Assembly (NCBI RefSeq): GCF_018332655.1
Contig: NZ_BOQL01000018.1
Coordinates: 1-64,000 of the forward strand
From: Actinoplanes auranticolor
GTDB taxonomy: Bacteria > Actinomycetota > Actinomycetes > Mycobacteriales > Micromonosporaceae
Direction: 5' to 3'
DNA length: 64,000 nucleotides
The notes under the pieces were generated by a model. It had not been told where the DNA came from. It saw only the letters and a list, made by a program, of their open reading frames with translations, and made no database searches. The first letter of the stretch is position 1. Each line of letters starts with the position of its first letter. Position numbers and translations under genes: made by a program. Positions 25,420 through 34,245 of the stretch are shown here, piece by piece.

Positions 25420-26174
25420 GCCGGGTGCTGTACGCGGAGTGGACGAAGCTGCGGACCGAACCGGCGGCCCTGTGGCTGGTGCCGTGCTTCGTGGTGGTGA
25501 CCGTGCTGATGAGCCTGTTCGCGGTCGCGTCGGCGAGCTGCGGCCAGGGCGGATGTGGCATCGATCCGGCGGTGCTGAGCCTGGCCGGGGTGCAGCTCGG
25601 CCAGGCTCTGGTCGTGCTGCCGGCCGTGCTGACGATCGGCGGCGAGCACAGCACGGGCCTGCTCCGCACGACTTTGACCGCCACGCCCCGCCGGATCGTC
25701 GTCCTGGCCGCGAAGGCGGTCCTGACCGGCGGGCTGGCCCTGGTCGCCGGGACGGCGGCCGTGCTGGGCTGCGTGGCCGTCGGCCGGGCGGTGCTGCCCG
25801 GCAACGGCATCGCAGCGCTGTCCCTGACCGACGGCCCGATGCTGCGGGCCACCGCCGGGTCGGTGCTCTACCTGGTGCTGATCGGGCTCCTGGCGCTCGG
25901 CGTCGCCGCCGTGATCCGGGACGCGGCGGCGTCGGCGGGAGCGGTGCTGGCCCTGCTCTACGCCGTACCGCTGATCGCGGCGGTGATCAACGATCCGGAG
26001 CTGCAACGCACGCTGCGCCGCTTCGCGCCGATGACCGCAGGTCTCGCCGTCCAGGCCACCACCGACCTGCAACGCCAGCCGATCGGACCCTGGGCGGGCC
26101 TCGCCGTCCTGGCCGCCTGGTCCGCCGCAGCCCTGCTCTGCGGCGGACTGGCGTTCCGGCTCCGCGACCCCTGA
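25416..26174 (+). CDS. ABC-2 exporter permease, short form
   Basis: 252 residues with six predicted helices, beginning SRVLYAEWTKLRTEP, the same amphipathic start as the preceding permease (VRAEWTKFRTVRG), so the two are paralogues without and with the external domain. The GTG start overlaps the previous stop. Completes an ATPase plus two-permease exporter. Confidence 0.85.
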   Translation: MSRVLYAEWTKLRTEPAALWLVPCFVVVTVLMSLFAVASASCGQGGCGIDPAVLSLAGVQLGQALVVLPAVLTIGGEHSTGLLRTTLTATPRRIVVLAAKAVLTGGLALVAGTAAVLGCVAVGRAVLPGNGIAALSLTDGPMLRATAGSVLYLVLIGLLALGVAAVIRDAAASAGAVLALLYAVPLIAAVINDPELQRTLRRFAPMTAGLAVQATTDLQRQPIGPWAGLAVLAAWSAAALLCGGLAFRLRDP

Positions 26175-26187
26175 CCGGGCCGGCCGC

Positions 26188-27456
26188 TCAGGTGCGTTGC
26201 CGGGCCATCCACTGCCAGATGCGGGTGCCGTCGATGCGCGGGTCGTTGCGGGCCACGTAGATCCACGACCAGTGGCCGGGGAACTGGTGGCCGTCCCAGA
26301 CGACGCGGTCGTACAGCGACAGCAGGGAGCCGTCGATGAGCTCGTGGGCGTGGACGGTGTTGGGCTCCGGCGGCACCGTGTCGTCGTCGCGGGAGGTGAC
26401 CAGCCAGGTCGGTGTCCGGATGGCCCGCAGCTCGGCGTCGGTGATCATGGTGGGGCCGCCGGGCTGCAGGGACTCGACGACGCCGCAGATGGGCACGGAC
26501 GCCGCGAACAGGTCCGGGTAGACCGTGGTCATCTTCAGGCTCATGTAGCCGCCGTTGCTGGCGCCGACCACGTGGATCCGCTCGCGGTCGATCGGGTGCC
26601 GGCGCGCGACCTCGCGGACGATCTGGCGGATCAGGGGTGCGAAGCGGTCGCCGTCCTCGAGCCAGAAGGAGGTGCTCTGCGGGGCCACGACGTAGGCGCC
26701 GGAGAAGATCCGCTGAGCTTCCGGGGTGGCGAAGCCCAGCGCACCGCGGTTAGCGCGCAGCGTGGTCTCGTTGTCGTAGTAGTTGTCGGGCAGGGAGGCG
26801 CCCTCGCCCCCGCCGTGCAGCCAGACGACGAGCGGGCGCCGGCCGCGACCGGCGTAGCGGCGGGACGGTTGGTACAGCCGGTACTTCATCCCCGAGGCGG
26901 AGACGCGGTGACCGAACGCGTCCACCTCGGGGTTGGACAGCCGGCCCTGGACGAACTCGGTGAGGGTGACCGGGCGGCGTCCCCGTACGGTGAAGGGGGC
27001 GTGCTGGGTGATCGTGTAGGTGAGGTCGAGCCGCACGTTGCGGCCCCGGCTCAGGATGTAGCCGAGGGTGCCGCCGCCGGTCTGACCTTCGGCGTAGGCC
27101 AGGTCGAGCACGATGTTGCCGTGGTGGTCGAGCCGGACGGCGGTCACCGCCCGGTCCAGGTCGTACTCGCTGAAGATCTGGTCGCCCGGCGCGATCGGGA
27201 TCGGGCTGGTCGCCGTGGCGTGCACGGTGAAGGTGCCGGTGGTCAAACTGGCCGGATCGATGCGGCCGAGCCCGGCAGTGGCGATGGTGAGCGACGTGAC
27301 CTGCTCGCCGCCGTCCAGGGTCTGGGCGTTGAGGGTGAATCGCGCTCTGGTGGCCGGGTGGCCGCCGGCCTGCGCGGCCGCACCCGGCACCGCCAGCCCC
27401 ACGGCGGCGCCGGCCCCGGCGGCCAGGACGGATCGACGGCTGATCGACGTGGCCAT
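26188..27456 (-). CDS. Tat-exported alpha/beta-hydrolase (PHB-depolymerase/feruloyl esterase-like)
   Basis: 422 residues. The start ISRRSVLAAGAGAAVG is a twin-arginine signal. Residues about 35-195 form a beta-rich domain, and residues 205-420 an alpha/beta-hydrolase: WLHGGGEG (oxyanion loop), nucleophile Ser in GASNGGYMS, Asp in SRDDDTVP and His in WDGHQFPG. This two-domain layout occurs in secreted esterases of the LpqC/PHB-depolymerase group, which cleave feruloyl or acetyl esters on plant polymers or polyesters. Strong GGGAGG ribosome site before ATG. It could help the GH43 enzymes by removing side-chain esters. Confidence 0.85.
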   Translation of the reverse strand: MATSISRRSVLAAGAGAAVGLAVPGAAAQAGGHPATRARFTLNAQTLDGGEQVTSLTIATAGLGRIDPASLTTGTFTVHATATSPIPIAPGDQIFSEYDLDRAVTAVRLDHHGNIVLDLAYAEGQTGGGTLGYILSRGRNVRLDLTYTITQHAPFTVRGRRPVTLTEFVQGRLSNPEVDAFGHRVSASGMKYRLYQPSRRYAGRGRRPLVVWLHGGGEGASLPDNYYDNETTLRANRGALGFATPEAQRIFSGAYVVAPQSTSFWLEDGDRFAPLIRQIVREVARRHPIDRERIHVVGASNGGYMSLKMTTVYPDLFAASVPICGVVESLQPGGPTMITDAELRAIRTPTWLVTSRDDDTVPPEPNTVHAHELIDGSLLSLYDRVVWDGHQFPGHWSWIYVARNDPRIDGTRIWQWMARQRT

Positions 27457-27548
27457 ACGGCCTCCCTGTTTCGATCGCGTGACGTTCGTTGCAGTGACAT
27501 CGGTCTATCACGGTCGCCGCACCGAGCGGAAGACTGCCGGAGAGCTCC

Positions 27549-29162
27549 TCATCGCTCGGTGGGAACGGCCAGCCGGCGCAGCGCCACCTTGGCGAACTTG
27601 CCTGTCGCGGTCTTCGGGATCTCCGCCACGAAGCGGAACTCGTCGGGCACCCACCACGAGGCCACCCGGCCGGCGAGGTGCGCCCGCAGGTCCTCGGCGG
27701 TGAGCGCCCGTCCCGGTGCGAGGACCACGCAGGCGAGCGGGCGCTCACCCCAGCGCTGATCGGGTACGGCGACGACGGCGGCCTCGAGCACGTCCGGGTG
27801 CGCCATGATCTCGTTCTCCAGGGTGACCGACGAGATCCACTCCCCGCCCGACTTGACGAGGTCCTTGGTGCGGTCGACGATCCGCAGGTAGCCGTCGGCG
27901 TCCATCGTGGCGATGTCGCCGGTACGCAACCAGCCGTCCGCGGTGAGGTTCGCCTCGCCGGCACCGGCGCCGAAATAGCCGGCCGCGATGGTCGGCCCGC
28001 TGACCTGCACCTCTCCGGGAGTGCTGCCGTCGTGGGCCACGATCGCGCCCTCCTCGCCGACGAGCCGCACCTCCGTCAGCGGGACCGGCCGGCCGGGCGA
28101 GCACAGCACCTCGCGCCGCGCGGTGGCGTCGAGCCCGTCGTGGACCGTCGCGAGCCGCGCGCAGGTGACCAGCGGGCTGGTCTCGGTCATCCCCCACGAA
28201 CTGCTCAGGGTGACCCCGGCGGTCTCCTCGTACTCCCGGGCCAGCGAGACCGGCAGGGCGCTGCCGCCGCTGACGGTCATCCGCAGCGCGGAAAGGTCGA
28301 GGCCCGGCAGCAGCGGCTCGAGCGCGCGCCAGATCGCGGGCACGGCGGCGGTGAACGTGACGCGGTGCCGGGTCAGCTGCGACGCGAGCGCGTCCGGGCT
28401 CATCCGCGGGCCCGGCAGCACCAGCTCGGCACCGGCCATCGCGGCGGCGTACGGCAGTCCCCAGGCGTTGACGTGGAACATCGGCACGATCGGCAGGACC
28501 ACGTCCCGCTCGCTGATCGCGAAGCTGTCGGCCGCGAGCAGGGCCAGCGTGTGCAGCACGATGGACCGGTGGCTGTAGAGCACGCCCTTGGGCCGTCCGG
28601 TCGTGCCGGAGGTGTAGCACAGGCCGGCGGCGTCGTCCTCGGCGACGACGGCCGGGGCCACCGGCTGCGGCACCCGGGCGAGCAGCTCCTCGTAGTCGAG
28701 CACCCGGGCGTCGTCCGGGATCGGCTCGTCGCCGCCGTCGTCCATGACCACGACGTGGCGCACGGTGGGCGCCGGCCCGATCACCGGCCACACCGTGGGC
28801 AGCAGGGACCGGTCGACGAAGAGCACGTCGTCGGCCGCGTCGGCGATGATGCCGGTCAGCTCGGCGGCGAAGAGGCGATGGTTGAGCGTGTGCAGCACCC
28901 GCCCCGCGCTCGGCACCGCGAAGTAGAGCTCCAGGTGACGCTGGGAGTTCCACCCGAAGGTCCCGATCCGGGCGCCGGGCGGCACCTCGAGCAGGTCGAG
29001 CATGCCGGCCAGCCGCCGGGCCCGGGCGACGACCTCCCCCCAGGTGGCGGTGACCTCGCCGGCCGCGGTGGCGGTGACCACCCGTTTGCGGGCGAACAGT
29101 CCCTCGGCGCGGCGCATCAGCATGCCGACGTCGAGGGCCCGGTCCTGCATCAGGCCGCGCAT
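27549..29162 (-). CDS. Acyl-CoA ligase (FadD-like, AMP-forming)
   Basis: 537 residues, ANL superfamily. P-loop YTSGTTGRPKGVLYSHR (A3), SSWGMTETSPL (A5), GWLRTGDIATMDADGY (A7/A8), and the C-terminal catalytic Lys in KTATGKFAKVALRRL. It activates a carboxylic acid to acyl-CoA via acyl-AMP. Last gene of the CUT2 operon, 3 nt behind the SMP-30 stop. Its place suggests that the acid released by the upstream lactonase is the substrate, rather than ordinary fatty acids; this is inference. Confidence 0.88.
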   Translation of the reverse strand: MRGLMQDRALDVGMLMRRAEGLFARKRVVTATAAGEVTATWGEVVARARRLAGMLDLLEVPPGARIGTFGWNSQRHLELYFAVPSAGRVLHTLNHRLFAAELTGIIADAADDVLFVDRSLLPTVWPVIGPAPTVRHVVVMDDGGDEPIPDDARVLDYEELLARVPQPVAPAVVAEDDAAGLCYTSGTTGRPKGVLYSHRSIVLHTLALLAADSFAISERDVVLPIVPMFHVNAWGLPYAAAMAGAELVLPGPRMSPDALASQLTRHRVTFTAAVPAIWRALEPLLPGLDLSALRMTVSGGSALPVSLAREYEETAGVTLSSSWGMTETSPLVTCARLATVHDGLDATARREVLCSPGRPVPLTEVRLVGEEGAIVAHDGSTPGEVQVSGPTIAAGYFGAGAGEANLTADGWLRTGDIATMDADGYLRIVDRTKDLVKSGGEWISSVTLENEIMAHPDVLEAAVVAVPDQRWGERPLACVVLAPGRALTAEDLRAHLAGRVASWWVPDEFRFVAEIPKTATGKFAKVALRRLAVPTER

Positions 29163-29165
29163 GGC

Positions 29166-30050
29166 TCAGGCAGCCGGGACGTCGACGCGGATGGCGAGCA
29201 GGCGGGCCTCGGTCGCGGCCTTGCGGGCCTCGTCGTGGAAGTCCGGGGCGGCGCACGCGTACAGGGTGCGTCCGTCGGCGCCGCCCAGGCCGCAGGCGTA
29301 GACCGGGGTGCCGGGGCGGATCTCGTCGGTGATCGTGCCGCCCTCGGTCACCCGGATCAGGCGGCTGCCGGTCGCGTCGGCGATCCACAGCGCCCCCTCG
29401 GCGTCGAGGCAGGCGCCGTCCCCGGCGACGGTCAGCGCCGGCAACGTCTTCTCCAGCGAGCGGTCGGTGGGCAGCGGCCCGAACTCGGCCCAGACCCGGC
29501 GGTTGATGAGCCGGCCGTCATCGGTGAGGTCGAAGGCGCTGACCCGGTCGCCGAAGGTCTCCACGACCAGCAGGACACCGTCGGCCGTGATCGCGCTGCC
29601 GTTGGGGAACCAGAGGTCGTCGGCGACCTCGGTGACGGCGCCGTCGGGGTCGACGCGGTGCAGCGACGTCGGCTCGATCGGGGCGCCGGCCATCAGATCG
29701 AACCCGAAATTGCCCACGTACGCGCGGCCCTGCGCGTCGACGCACATGTCGTTGGCGAGCCCCTTGGCGTACGGGGACAGATCGGCGTGCGTGACCAGCG
29801 TGCCGTCCGGCTCGCGGCGCAGCACCCGGCGCTCGGTCATGGCCACGACCAGCAGCCGGCCGTCGGGCAGCCAGCCCAGCCCGGACGGCTGCCCCGGCAC
29901 CTCGGCCTCCACCCGCAGGTCGGAGCCGTCCGCACGGGCCGAGGAGACGCGGTAGCCGTAGAAGTCGGAGAACCAGATCCGGCCCTCGTGCCAGCGGGGC
30001 GCCTCCAGGAAGTGGGCGTCCGAGACGACAGTGGTGGGTGAGTCACTCAT
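29166..30050 (-). CDS. SMP-30/gluconolactonase/LRE-family hydrolase
   Basis: 294 residues, cytoplasmic, six-bladed propeller. The opening FLEAPRWHEGRIWFSDFYG carries the metal-binding Glu of the family; LANDMCVDAQGRAYVGNFGFD contains the conserved Asn-Asp, and DGACLDAEGALWIADATG the second Asp. SMP-30 enzymes open sugar lactones with a divalent metal. ATG follows a strong AAGGAGG. It lies between a dehydrogenase and an acyl-CoA ligase, which fits a dehydrogenation - lactone opening - CoA activation sequence. Confidence 0.87.
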   Translation of the reverse strand: MSDSPTTVVSDAHFLEAPRWHEGRIWFSDFYGYRVSSARADGSDLRVEAEVPGQPSGLGWLPDGRLLVVAMTERRVLRREPDGTLVTHADLSPYAKGLANDMCVDAQGRAYVGNFGFDLMAGAPIEPTSLHRVDPDGAVTEVADDLWFPNGSAITADGVLLVVETFGDRVSAFDLTDDGRLINRRVWAEFGPLPTDRSLEKTLPALTVAGDGACLDAEGALWIADATGSRLIRVTEGGTITDEIRPGTPVYACGLGGADGRTLYACAAPDFHDEARKAATEARLLAIRVDVPAA

Positions 30051-30072
30051 GGTGTCCTCCTTCGAGCGTGGG

Positions 30073-30810
30073 TCACAGGGACAGGCCGCCGTCGACCGCG
30101 AGGACGGCGCCGGTGATGTAGGACGCCTCGTCGGAGGCCAGGAACGCCACGGCGGCGGCCATCTCGGAGGTGTCGGCGAAGCGGCCCATCGGGATCGCCG
30201 CGGTCAGTTCGGCGAGCTTGCCGGGCGGGACCGAGTCGATCATCCGGGTCCGCGCGTTCGGTGAGATCGCGTTGACGGTCGTACCGAAACGCGCCAGCTC
30301 CTTCGCGGTCGTCTTGGTGAATCCGATGATCCCGGCCTTGGCCATCGCGTAGTTGGACTGGCCCGGATTGCCGCGCAGTCCCGTGTACGAGGTCACGTTG
30401 ATGATCCGCCCCCGGTGCTGCCGGCGGAAGTGCGGCACGGCCGCCCGGGTGAACCGGAAGGTGCCGCCCGCGTGCACCGCCATCACGGCCTCGTAGTCGC
30501 TGTCGCTGAGCTTCCACACCACGCCGTCGCGCAGGATCCCGGCGTTGTTGACGAGCACGTCGATCCGGCCGGTCTCGGCCACCACCCGGGCGACGACGGC
30601 GTCGACCTGCGCGCTGTCGCTGACGTCGGCGGCCAGCGCGACCGCCCCGATCTCGCCCGCGGTCGCCGTGACGACCTCGGGCTCGACGTCCACGAGATAG
30701 ACCGCGGCGCCCGCGGCCCGGAAGTGCTCGCCGATCGCGCGGCCCACGCCGCGGGCGCCACCGGTGACGAGCACCGTACGACCGGAGAAGTCGAAGCTGA
30801 GGTTCCCCAT
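30073..30810 (-). CDS. Short-chain dehydrogenase/reductase
   Basis: 245 residues, classical SDR. Cofactor loop TGGARGVGRAIGEHF, the acidic VDVEPE after strand 2 (favouring NAD over NADP), NNAG, and the catalytic Ser/Tyr/Lys in INVTSYTG and NYAMAKAG. ATG at 30810 overlaps the permease stop by one base, so it is co-translated with the importer. It probably oxidises a hydroxyl of the imported compound; a FabG-like reductase role is less likely in this context. Confidence 0.88.
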   Translation of the reverse strand: MGNLSFDFSGRTVLVTGGARGVGRAIGEHFRAAGAAVYLVDVEPEVVTATAGEIGAVALAADVSDSAQVDAVVARVVAETGRIDVLVNNAGILRDGVVWKLSDSDYEAVMAVHAGGTFRFTRAAVPHFRRQHRGRIINVTSYTGLRGNPGQSNYAMAKAGIIGFTKTTAKELARFGTTVNAISPNARTRMIDSVPPGKLAELTAAIPMGRFADTSEMAAAVAFLASDEASYITGAVLAVDGGLSL

Positions 30811-31787
30811 CACGCCTCCACCGGCCGGGTCCGGGCCCGGACGCGTTCCAGTGCCCGCCGCAGGCCCGGTGAGTCGATGGCGACGACCACGGCGAGCAGC
30901 GCCGCGTAGAACAGCTGGGTCGAGTAGTCCGGCAGGTAGGCGACGGCCACGATCTGCGCGAGCAGCGCCACCGACAGCGCACCGGCCAGCAGCCCGGTCG
31001 CGGTGCCGCGCCCGCCGGCCAGCGACGCCCCGCCGAGCAGCGCGGCCACGGCGGCGATGAGCAGCGGCCGGAGCCCGGGATCGGGATTGGCCGAGGCGAA
31101 GCTGAAGCTCAGCAGCGCGCCGCCGAGGGCCGCGAGCGTGCCCGAGGTGGTGAACAGCAGCACCAGCTTGCGCTCCACCCGGACCCCGGCGACCCGGCTG
31201 GCCCGGCGGTCGCCGCCGATCGCGCGCAGTTCCGCACCCAGCCGGGTGCCGCCGAGCACGACCGCCACCAGCACGAAGGCGGCCAGCGTGAGCAGACTTC
31301 GCGGGGAGAAGACGCCGGCCACCGTCTGGTCGACCCACAGGGTCGCGTCGCGGTTGGTGAAGGTGACGCTGAGACCGCCGGAGATCGCGTACGCGAGCCC
31401 GAGCAGCGCGATGTACGCCGCGAGCGTCACCGGCACCGACGGCACCCGCAGCCACGCGATCAGCGCGCCCTGCACGGCTCCGACGGCAGCGCCGACGGCC
31501 ACCGCGACCAGCAGTCCGAGCACCGCCGAGGACTGGCCGGCCTGCACCGCGATCATCCCGCCCACGGCGTAGGTCCCCACCACCGACAGGTCGAACTCCC
31601 CGGCGATCATCGTGAGGCCGACGGCCAGCGCGAGCAGCCCGATCTGGGCGAAGCCCTGCAGGGCGTTGTAGACGTCGAAGGTGGTCAGCGGTGACCCGGT
31701 GCCGAGCGGCGTGAGCACGAAGGCGACCACCACCAGCAGCAGCGCCGCGGCGGGAACCAGTCGCTCCTGCCTGATCGCCGCCCTCAT
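30810..31787 (-). CDS. CUT2-type ABC importer permease (RbsC-like)
   Basis: 325 residues with eight to ten hydrophobic helices. The EAA-like segment and the typical GxxDLSVG variant are visible as MIAGEFDLSVVGTYAVGGM (about residue 65). Belongs to the ribose/autoinducer-2 class of permeases. Overlaps the upstream permease by 4 nt and the SDR by one base. Confidence 0.88.
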   Translation of the reverse strand: MRAAIRQERLVPAAALLLVVVAFVLTPLGTGSPLTTFDVYNALQGFAQIGLLALAVGLTMIAGEFDLSVVGTYAVGGMIAVQAGQSSAVLGLLVAVAVGAAVGAVQGALIAWLRVPSVPVTLAAYIALLGLAYAISGGLSVTFTNRDATLWVDQTVAGVFSPRSLLTLAAFVLVAVVLGGTRLGAELRAIGGDRRASRVAGVRVERKLVLLFTTSGTLAALGGALLSFSFASANPDPGLRPLLIAAVAALLGGASLAGGRGTATGLLAGALSVALLAQIVAVAYLPDYSTQLFYAALLAVVVAIDSPGLRRALERVRARTRPVEA

Positions 31788-32749
31788 CGCCGGCCCCGCA
31801 GATGGACGAGGACCACGACAGCGAGCACGAGAAGTCCCTTCACCAGGATCTGCACCCCGGTCTCATAGCCGCGCAGGAGCAGGACGTCGGAGATGACCGA
31901 GATCAGCAGGGCGCCGCCGAGGGTGCGCAGCGCGGAACCCTTCCCGCCGGCGATGGCGGTGCCGCCGACCAGGACCGCGGCGATGGCGTCGAGGGTGAGC
32001 GTGCCGGCGAGGTTGGTGGTCGCGCTGGTGTTGAACGACGCCAGGAAGACCCCGGTGACGGCCAGGCACAGGCCGAAGAACGCCCAGGCCACGACCGTCA
32101 CCCGGCCCACCGGCAGGCCGGCCGCGCGGGCCGCGGCGCGGTTCTCCCCGACCAGGTACAGCTGCCGTCCGGCGGTGGTGCGCCGCAGGATCCACTCGGC
32201 CAGCACGGCCAGCACCAGCAGGACGTAGACCGCGAGCGGCAGTCCCAGCGGCGTCGCGTTGAGGATCTCGTAGCCGCCGGCCGCGGCGCTCACCGGTGTC
32301 CCGCCGCTGAACCAGATCGCGCCGCCGCCGATGGCGAACCCCGCGGCGATGGTCAGCACGATCGGGTTGGCCTCCCAGTAGCCGACCGCGAGGCCCTGCA
32401 CGGCGGTGACGACCACCCCGGTGAGCAGGGCGAGCAGCGTGGCCACGGTCAGCCCGCGGTCCAGGGTCGCGAGGAAGACCATGGCGACGACCGTCGCCGT
32501 CTGCGAGGCCGCCATGGAGACCGCCGATCCGGCGATCATCACCAGCGTCGCCCCGATCGCGGTGATGCCGACCAGCGCGGCCGAGGCCAGGATGGCGCGG
32601 GCGTTGCCGAGGGTGAGGAAGCGTTCCGTGGTGACGGCGACCGGCAGCAGCACCACCACGAGGACGGCCAGAGCCACGGCCAGCCGGCCCGGCCGGGCCC
32701 GTCGCGCGCGCACCGCGGCGGCCGGTGGCGCCGTCAGCAGGCTCATCAT
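31784..32749 (-). CDS. CUT2-type ABC importer permease (RbsC-like)
   Basis: 321 residues, multiple membrane helices. Conserved stretches are AIGATLVMIAGSAVSMAAS (the position of the usual GGIDLSVG loop, with the Asp lost) and LDAIAAVLVGGTAIAGGKG near the C-terminus. The second channel subunit, forming a heterodimer with the next permease. The start overlaps the ATPase stop (ATGA). Confidence 0.87.
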   Translation of the reverse strand: MMSLLTAPPAAAVRARRARPGRLAVALAVLVVVLLPVAVTTERFLTLGNARAILASAALVGITAIGATLVMIAGSAVSMAASQTATVVAMVFLATLDRGLTVATLLALLTGVVVTAVQGLAVGYWEANPIVLTIAAGFAIGGGAIWFSGGTPVSAAAGGYEILNATPLGLPLAVYVLLVLAVLAEWILRRTTAGRQLYLVGENRAAARAAGLPVGRVTVVAWAFFGLCLAVTGVFLASFNTSATTNLAGTLTLDAIAAVLVGGTAIAGGKGSALRTLGGALLISVISDVLLLRGYETGVQILVKGLLVLAVVVLVHLRGRR

Positions 32750-34245
32750 GCCGCGTCCTTCCCTTCGGTCATGTCCCGCATGAGAACCGCGCCGTCCGCC
32801 CCGCCCGGGTAGGTGTCGACCACCCGGCCGTCGCGCATGGTGAGGATGACGTCGCCGAGTTCCAGCAGCTCCTCGAGCTCGGTGGAGGCGAAGACGACCA
32901 CCAGGCCCGCCTCGGCGGCGTCGCGCAGCAGCCGGTGGATGGCGGCCCGGCCGCCGATGTCGACGCCGCGGGTCGGCTCGTCCAGCAGCAGCACGTGGAC
33001 GTCCGGCCGGCCCAGCGACCGGCCGACGAACACCTTCTGCTGGTTGCCGCCGCTGAGCGTGAGCACCGGGTCGGCGAGCCGGTCCGGCGGCAGGCCGGCC
33101 AGCTCGGCCAGGGACCGGGCGGTACGCCGTTCCCGGCCGGCGGCGACGAGCGGGCCCCGGCCCAGCCGGTCCAGCCGGGTGGCCACGAGGTTGCCCGCCA
33201 CCGGCTTGTCCAGGAACAGGCCCTCACCCTTGCGGTCGTTGGACACGAAGGCGATCCCCGCGCGGGCCGCACCGACCGGACTGCGGAACGCGACAGCGCG
33301 GTCGCGCAGCTGCACACTGCCGGTCGCCCGGGCGTGCAGGCCCGCGAGGGCCCGCAGCACGTCCGACGCGCCGCTGCCGAGTTGCCCGGCCAGCGCGTAG
33401 ATCCGGCCCGCGCGGGCGGTCAGCGTGAAGTCCGCGAGCCGTCCCGGCACCCGCAGGTGCTCGATCCGCAGGGCGTGGGTGAGGTCCGGGTCGGGCCGCC
33501 GGGAGGTCTCCAGGCGGTGCGGCGTCTCGCCGAGCATGTGCACGATGAGGCGGTCCACGGTCAGGTCGGCGGCCGGGGCGGTGACCACCCGCCGGCCGTC
33601 GCGCAGCACCGTGACGGTGTCACAGAGCTCCAGGACCTCGGGCAGCCGGTGCGAGACGAAGATGACGGCACAGCCGCGAGCGGCCACCCGGCGTACCGCG
33701 GCGAAGACCCGCCTGCTCTCCGCCTCGCTGAGCGTGGCGGTCGGCTCGTCCAGGATCACCACCCGCGCGCGCTGGCTGAGGGCCTTGGCGATCTCGACGA
33801 GCTGGCGTTCGCCCATGCTCAGCGTGGCGACGAGCTGACCGGGCCGGAGCCGGTCGAGACCCATCTCGTCGAGCAGCTCCCGGCAGCGGCGCACCGCGGC
33901 CCGGCGGCGGGTGACCAGCGGGGCGTCGATGTCGCCGAGGGTCATGTTCTCCAGCACGGTCAGCGCGGGGACCACGCTGAGCTCCTGGTCGACCAGGGCG
34001 ACGCCGAGACGCTGCGCCACCTGACGGCTGCGCAGGTCGGCCGCCTCCCCGTCGAGCACGATGCGGCCGGCGTCGGGCGCGAGCTGCCCCGACAGCATCC
34101 TGACGACAGTGCTCTTCCCGGCGCCGTTGTGCCCGCACAGGGCGTGGATCTCGCCCGCCCCGACGGTGAAGGAGACCTCCCGCACCGCCGGGACGCCGGC
34201 GAAGCTGCGCGCGAGGGCGTCGACGACGACCAGCGGCCCGCTCAC
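32746..34245 (-). CDS. CUT2-type ABC importer ATPase (RbsA-like, two ABC domains)
   Basis: 499 residues. N-terminal domain: Walker A GHNGAGKST, signature LSMGERQ, Walker B VVILDEPT. The C-terminal domain has a degenerate Walker A (GQLGSGASDVLRA, no Lys), signature LSGGNQQKV and Walker B LLLDEPTRG, exactly the asymmetry usual in RbsA/MglA proteins. GTG start overlapping the binding-protein stop. Powers uptake by the two permeases. Confidence 0.92.
   Translation of the reverse strand: MSGPLVVVDALARSFAGVPAVREVSFTVGAGEIHALCGHNGAGKSTVVRMLSGQLAPDAGRIVLDGEAADLRSRQVAQRLGVALVDQELSVVPALTVLENMTLGDIDAPLVTRRRAAVRRCRELLDEMGLDRLRPGQLVATLSMGERQLVEIAKALSQRARVVILDEPTATLSEAESRRVFAAVRRVAARGCAVIFVSHRLPEVLELCDTVTVLRDGRRVVTAPAADLTVDRLIVHMLGETPHRLETSRRPDPDLTHALRIEHLRVPGRLADFTLTARAGRIYALAGQLGSGASDVLRALAGLHARATGSVQLRDRAVAFRSPVGAARAGIAFVSNDRKGEGLFLDKPVAGNLVATRLDRLGRGPLVAAGRERRTARSLAELAGLPPDRLADPVLTLSGGNQQKVFVGRSLGRPDVHVLLLDEPTRGVDIGGRAAIHRLLRDAAEAGLVVVFASTELEELLELGDVILTMRDGRVVDTYPGGADGAVLMRDMTEGKDAA

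Noticed and set aside
28000..29388. Long frames antisense or out of frame to the acyl-CoA ligase
   Set aside because: Compositional shadows; the ligase frame contains all adenylation motifs.
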